From an uncultured bacterium (GTDB lineage: Bacteria; Planctomycetota; Phycisphaerae; Phycisphaerales; SM1A02): a stretch of DNA of 8,374 nucleotides. The notes beneath the pieces were generated by a model, which was given only the letters and a program-made list of their open reading frames with translations, was not told where the DNA came from and made no database searches. This document shows, in pieces, positions 6,220 through 8,374 of this stretch. The stretch is from assembly GCA_903914045.1 (NCBI GenBank), contig CAIWNO010000095.1, positions 1 to 8,374 on the forward strand, in the 5' to 3' direction. How positions within the stretch are numbered: the first letter of the stretch is position 1; the number at the start of each line of letters is the position of its first letter. A program made the position numbers and the translations under genes.

Positions 6220-7467
6220 TCATACTTCGTCGGCGACAGCATCGGGACCAACGGTGGCTTGGCTCATGGTGGCGCGCCACGCGGCGGACATTCTGCGCTG
6301 AATCACGTCGTTCACTCGTTCAAGCGTCCAACCCTCAAGCGTGGCGGTGAGTTGCGACAACGTTCGCGCTTTTTCAATGCGATACAGATCGCTGGTCATG
6401 GTGCTGGCGCGCGCCATGGCGCTTTCGCCAGACATAATCATGCGACTTTTGAACCCAATCTTGGCGCGGTCAAACTCAATTTGATTCACCCCAGATTCAA
6501 AGCGGGTCAATTCATCCAAGATGCACTTGCGGGTGGTGGCGGCGCGTTGCGGCGTGCTGCCGGCGTAAATCTGCAACACTCCGCGGTCGCGACCCGTGGC
6601 GGCGCTGGCGCCAACGCTATAGCAAAGTCCACGTTTTTCACGTACTTCCGTGAATAAACGGCTGCTGGCTTCGCCGCCCAAAATGACAGAGGCAATGCGG
6701 AACCCAAATGAATCTGGATCGCGTTCAGTGGGCGCGTCAAAGGCGAACGCCATATGGGTTTGCGAACTGGCCAGTGTGTAGTGATCAACGCCTCCGCTTC
6801 TAGGGCCAGCTGGTTTCGCTTCAACATTATTGCCACCCCACGCGCCAAAAAGTTCCTGCAACTTTGGCATGGCAATTTCTGGCGACACCGCGCCGGCAAT
6901 TGAAAGAATGGATCCTTGCGCGACCGCGCGTCGCTTCCACGTGGCTCTGACATGTTCAGTTGTCAATGATTGTAAACCTGCCTCATCGCCGTAGCCCGTG
7001 CGATTGAAGGGCGATGGAAAGTGCAACTTCGCCAAGCGCAACATGACCAAATGTTGGGGATCATCTGGCAGCGCGTGCAACGCTTGCAATGAAAGTTGAC
7101 GAACAGGCTCCAGATGTTCCGCATCAATTCTGGGCCGCAGAACCATGTCCGCGATTAGTTCAAGCGACGCGTTCAAGCGCGACGCCAACATGGTTGCGGA
7201 AATTAAAACATGATTGGCGTTGACGGTGGTGCTGCGATCGCAACCCAATGTGTCAAGCGCTTCGCTGAATGCGCGGCTGTCTCGCGCGCCAGAGCCGCGC
7301 ACAATAAGCTCTGAAAGCAGCGTACTTTCCCCTTCTCCAGCACTTCCTTCAGGATCGCCGGCGGTGCCCGCGGGAATGGCGAAGGAGAGCGATGTGGTGG
7401 CCATTCCTGAAATTGGTTCAAGGGCCACGGTGAGGCCGTTGCTGAATTTTTCAATAATGATGCTCAT
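6220..7467 (-). CDS. Non-catalytic M16B peptidase-family protein (HxxEH lost, Arg/Tyr region kept)
   Basis: 415 residues, two M16 halves. It begins in the usual way (EKFSNGLTVALEP; SFAIPAGTAGDPEGSAGEGES). Where active members have AHFLEH, this one has STLLSE: the zinc ligands His, Glu and His align to T49, S52 and E53, so it cannot bind catalytic zinc. The later Glu ligand is also not evident (TVNANHV at 81-87). The second half keeps the classic block GGEASSRLFTEVREKRGLCYSVG (264-286), with R276 and Y283 of the substrate-binding Arg/Tyr pair. Two-subunit M16B enzymes and mitochondrial MPP divide the roles this way, so this is likely the non-catalytic subunit of a heterodimer; a zinc-bearing partner is expected elsewhere. 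No signal peptide. The start overlaps the dapB stop as ATGA, indicating coupled translation. Confidence 0.9.
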   Translation of the reverse strand: MSIIIEKFSNGLTVALEPISGMATTSLSFAIPAGTAGDPEGSAGEGESTLLSELIVRGSGARDSRAFSEALDTLGCDRSTTVNANHVLISATMLASRLNASLELIADMVLRPRIDAEHLEPVRQLSLQALHALPDDPQHLVMLRLAKLHFPSPFNRTGYGDEAGLQSLTTEHVRATWKRRAVAQGSILSIAGAVSPEIAMPKLQELFGAWGGNNVEAKPAGPRSGGVDHYTLASSQTHMAFAFDAPTERDPDSFGFRIASVILGGEASSRLFTEVREKRGLCYSVGASAATGRDRGVLQIYAGSTPQRAATTRKCILDELTRFESGVNQIEFDRAKIGFKSRMIMSGESAMARASTMTSDLYRIEKARTLSQLTATLEGWTLERVNDVIQRRMSAAWRATMSQATVGPDAVADEV

Positions 7468-8180
7468 GATGTGTTCGCTTTCAAGAGTAGATCAGAAAGC
7501 CATTGCTCGGCGGTGTGCATGCCAACTGGTTGATGACGCAGCCAATCCGCAATGCGCAGCGCGCCAACCGCAAATAGATCGCGGCTCATCGCGCGGTGTT
7601 GCAACGACAAGATTTCATTGTCCATTGCAAAGGTCACGCAATGATCGCCAACCACATCACCTTCGCGAAGACTGTGAATGTTTGTGTTCGCAATCTCTCC
7701 ACCACTTGCGCGAACCGCCTCCGCCAAAGCAAGAGCGGTGCCAGAAGGAGAATCTTTTTTACGCGTGTGATGCGTCTCTTGAATTGTGATTAAGGCTTGT
7801 GAACCCAAAATAGTGGTGGCAACGGACGTCAAACGGGTCAAAATTGCGATTCCAAGTGAAGAATTTGAAATTTTTATTGTGGAAATCTTTTGCGACGCAT
7901 TTTGAATGGCCGCCAGAGTTTTTTCACTCAAACCAGTTGTTCCAACAAGCAATGCGGCCTTCAATGTTGTTGCAATCTCAACCGCGCGACGCGCGCCAAG
8001 GTCGGATGAAAAATCCACTACAACATCCGCATTTCTTACTGTTTTTGTAATTTCATCAAGCGCGCAAATCATAGTGATGCCCTCAACTTTAGAGGCCGCA
8101 TGTTGTATGGCTTGACCCATTCTTCCATTGGCGCCAACAAGCACAAGTTGAAGAGGTTTTGATGGTTGAAAAGGTATCAA
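7464..8180 (-). CDS. dapB: 4-hydroxy-tetrahydrodipicolinate reductase
   Basis: 238 residues, slightly short for the family (about 240-275). It catalyses the NAD(P)H-dependent reduction of 4-hydroxy-tetrahydrodipicolinate to tetrahydrodipicolinate in the lysine/diaminopimelate pathway, in the cytoplasm. Motifs: Rossmann GANGRMG (16-22), VDFSS (55-59), GTTG (80-83), catalytic ETHHTRKKDSPSGTA (135-149, with H137 as catalytic His and K141 as catalytic Lys), LREGDVVGDH, and the C-terminal block LQHRAMSRDLFAVGAL. The usual ANFSxGV motif is here SNSSLGI (105-111), a divergence. The start is TTG: an in-frame TAA lies five codons upstream, and the only other usable codon before the Rossmann glycines is GTG at codon 13, which would cut the first strand. 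It is the first gene of a unit with the M16 homolog and the 86-residue gene. Confidence 0.95.
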   Translation of the reverse strand: MIPFQPSKPLQLVLVGANGRMGQAIQHAASKVEGITMICALDEITKTVRNADVVVDFSSDLGARRAVEIATTLKAALLVGTTGLSEKTLAAIQNASQKISTIKISNSSLGIAILTRLTSVATTILGSQALITIQETHHTRKKDSPSGTALALAEAVRASGGEIANTNIHSLREGDVVGDHCVTFAMDNEILSLQHRAMSRDLFAVGALRIADWLRHQPVGMHTAEQWLSDLLLKANTS

Positions 8181-8189
8181 AGTGGTCCG

Positions 8190-8220
8190 ATTTTAAAAAA
8201 GTTTCAAAATGTTGTGTAAA
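8190..8220 (-). promoter_or_regulatory. Candidate dapB promoter
   Basis: On the minus strand TTTACA (8220-8215) and TAAAAT (8195-8190), 19 bp apart, which is long. The -10 ends nine bases before the TTG start, predicting a 5' leader of only about three bases. There is no good Shine-Dalgarno in front of the TTG. Confidence 0.4.
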
Positions 8221-8232
8221 GGTACTTCACAA
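8212..8232. repeat. Inverted repeat TTGTG-N11-CACAA, possible shared operator
   Basis: Perfect 5-base arms at 8212-8216 and 8228-8232. The repeat covers the candidate -35 of dapB (8215-8220) and the candidate -35 of the Lys/Ala-rich gene (8226-8231). A bound dimer could affect both directions. The arms are short, so this is suggestive only. Confidence 0.3.
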
Positions 8233-8251
8233 GTCGTGTCGATAAAGGTAC
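8217..8251. repeat. Direct repeat TAAAGGTAC, two copies 26 bases apart
   Basis: Exact 9-base copies at 8217-8225 and 8243-8251, with a partial third copy AAAGGTA at 8170-8176 over the dapB start. The first abuts the candidate -35 and the second runs into the candidate -10 of the plus-strand gene. It may be a binding site for a regulator or chance in an AT-richer spacer. Confidence 0.35.
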
Positions 8252-8254
8252 AAG
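8226..8254 (+). promoter_or_regulatory. Candidate sigma-70-type promoter of the Lys/Ala-rich gene
   Basis: TTCACA (8226-8231, five of six to TTGACA), a 17-bp spacer, then TACAAG (8249-8254, four of six to TATAAT). The predicted start is near 8261-8262, the first base of the pseudoknot described next, giving a leader of about 67 bases. Confidence 0.45.
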
Positions 8255-8261
8255 TATGTGC

Positions 8262-8312
8262 GGAGACGCTACTGTTACGCAGCGCCTCCTCACTCCGACA
8301 ACCTAGCGTAAC
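8262..8312 (+). promoter_or_regulatory. Candidate H-type pseudoknot in the 5' leader
   Basis: Stem 1: GGAGACGCT (8262-8270) with AGCGCCTCC (8281-8289), eight pairs and one central A-C mismatch. The ten-base loop ends in GTTACGC (8274-8280), a perfect complement of GCGTAAC (8306-8312): stem 2, 7 bp. Loop 1 is three bases, there is no base between the stems (coaxial stacking possible), and loop 3 is 16 bases; all fit H-type pseudoknot limits. Stem 2 ends four bases before the Shine-Dalgarno, so folding could block or expose ribosome entry. It could serve as a ligand-binding leader, an autogenous control site or a 5' stabiliser. I do not recognise a known riboswitch class. Confidence 0.5.
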
Positions 8313-8316
8313 GCAT

Positions 8317-8321
8317 GGGAG
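8317..8321 (+). promoter_or_regulatory. Shine-Dalgarno of the Lys/Ala-rich gene
   Basis: GGGAG, seven bases before the ATG at 8329. It selects that ATG over the out-of-frame ATG at 8315. Confidence 0.8.
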
Positions 8322-8328
8322 CCACACA

Positions 8329-8374
8329 ATGGCTAAGAAGAAGAAGGCTGCTAAGAAGAAGGCTGCTAAGAAGA
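8329..8374 (+). CDS. Lys/Ala-rich histone-H1-like protein, start only
   Basis: Fifteen codons are visible before the window ends: MAKKKKAAKKKAAKK. All lysines are AAG and all alanines GCT, a uniform codon choice unlike the GCG/GCC-rich genes next to it; this suggests high expression or recent repeat expansion of the AAG/GCT units. Such KKAAKK runs form basic DNA-binding tails in bacterial histone-H1-like proteins and in HU proteins with H1-like extensions. Which of these follows cannot be told here. It is divergent from dapB across 148 bases and has its own promoter, structured leader and Shine-Dalgarno. Confidence 0.75.
   Translation, partial: MAKKKKAAKKKAAKK

Noticed and set aside
5911..6657. 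248-codon open frame on the plus strand
   Set aside because: It is antisense to the M16 homolog and the 86-residue gene, reads as low-complexity Gly/Ala/His-rich sequence, and shows no family motif.

Overview
The window is ordinary-looking bacterial chromosome, compactly coded and moderately GC-rich, with no mobile element, CRISPR array or phage gene. Several clues hint at Planctomycetota, possibly a Phycisphaerae-like lineage. These are a start of the form MAKKKKAAKKKAAKK, small lipoproteins that match nothing I know outside that phylum, and short or missing ribosome-binding sites. This placement is from memory of families, not a search, and I hold it only weakly.

Layout from left to right. 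(1) 1-2298, minus strand: clpB, the Hsp104-type disaggregase, cut at the window edge within its second AAA+ module. (2) 2365-3309, minus: a BtuF-like cobalamin-binding-fold protein with no signal peptide, upstream of clpB. (3) 3373-3504, minus: a tRNA-Gln(CUG) with a clean intrinsic terminator. (4) 3602-5022, minus: a lipoprotein gene and an EamA/DMT transporter gene, joined by a GTGA start/stop overlap. (5) 5023-5073: a compact divergent promoter region. (6) 5074-5784, plus: a PDZ-domain lipoprotein. (7) 5786-5920, minus: a short Cys/His-rich open frame without a normal start. (8) 5938-8180, minus: an apparent operon dapB - non-catalytic M16 peptidase homolog - 86-residue unknown protein. (9) 8181-8374: a divergent control region, then the start of a Lys/Ala-rich, histone-H1-like gene on the plus strand.

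The most interesting signals are regulatory. Three head genes (3309-, 5022-, 5074+) each have a TANNNT hexamer exactly six bases before the ATG and no Shine-Dalgarno, as expected for leaderless mRNAs. By contrast, clpB and the Lys/Ala-rich gene have proper Shine-Dalgarno sequences. The leader of the Lys/Ala-rich gene can fold into an H-type pseudoknot (9-position stem 1, perfect 7-bp stem 2) ending four bases before the Shine-Dalgarno; a plausible promoter would start the transcript at the first base of that fold. The M16 protein has lost its HxxEH zinc motif but keeps the Arg/Tyr region. It therefore looks like the non-catalytic half of a two-subunit protease, and no partner lies in the window.
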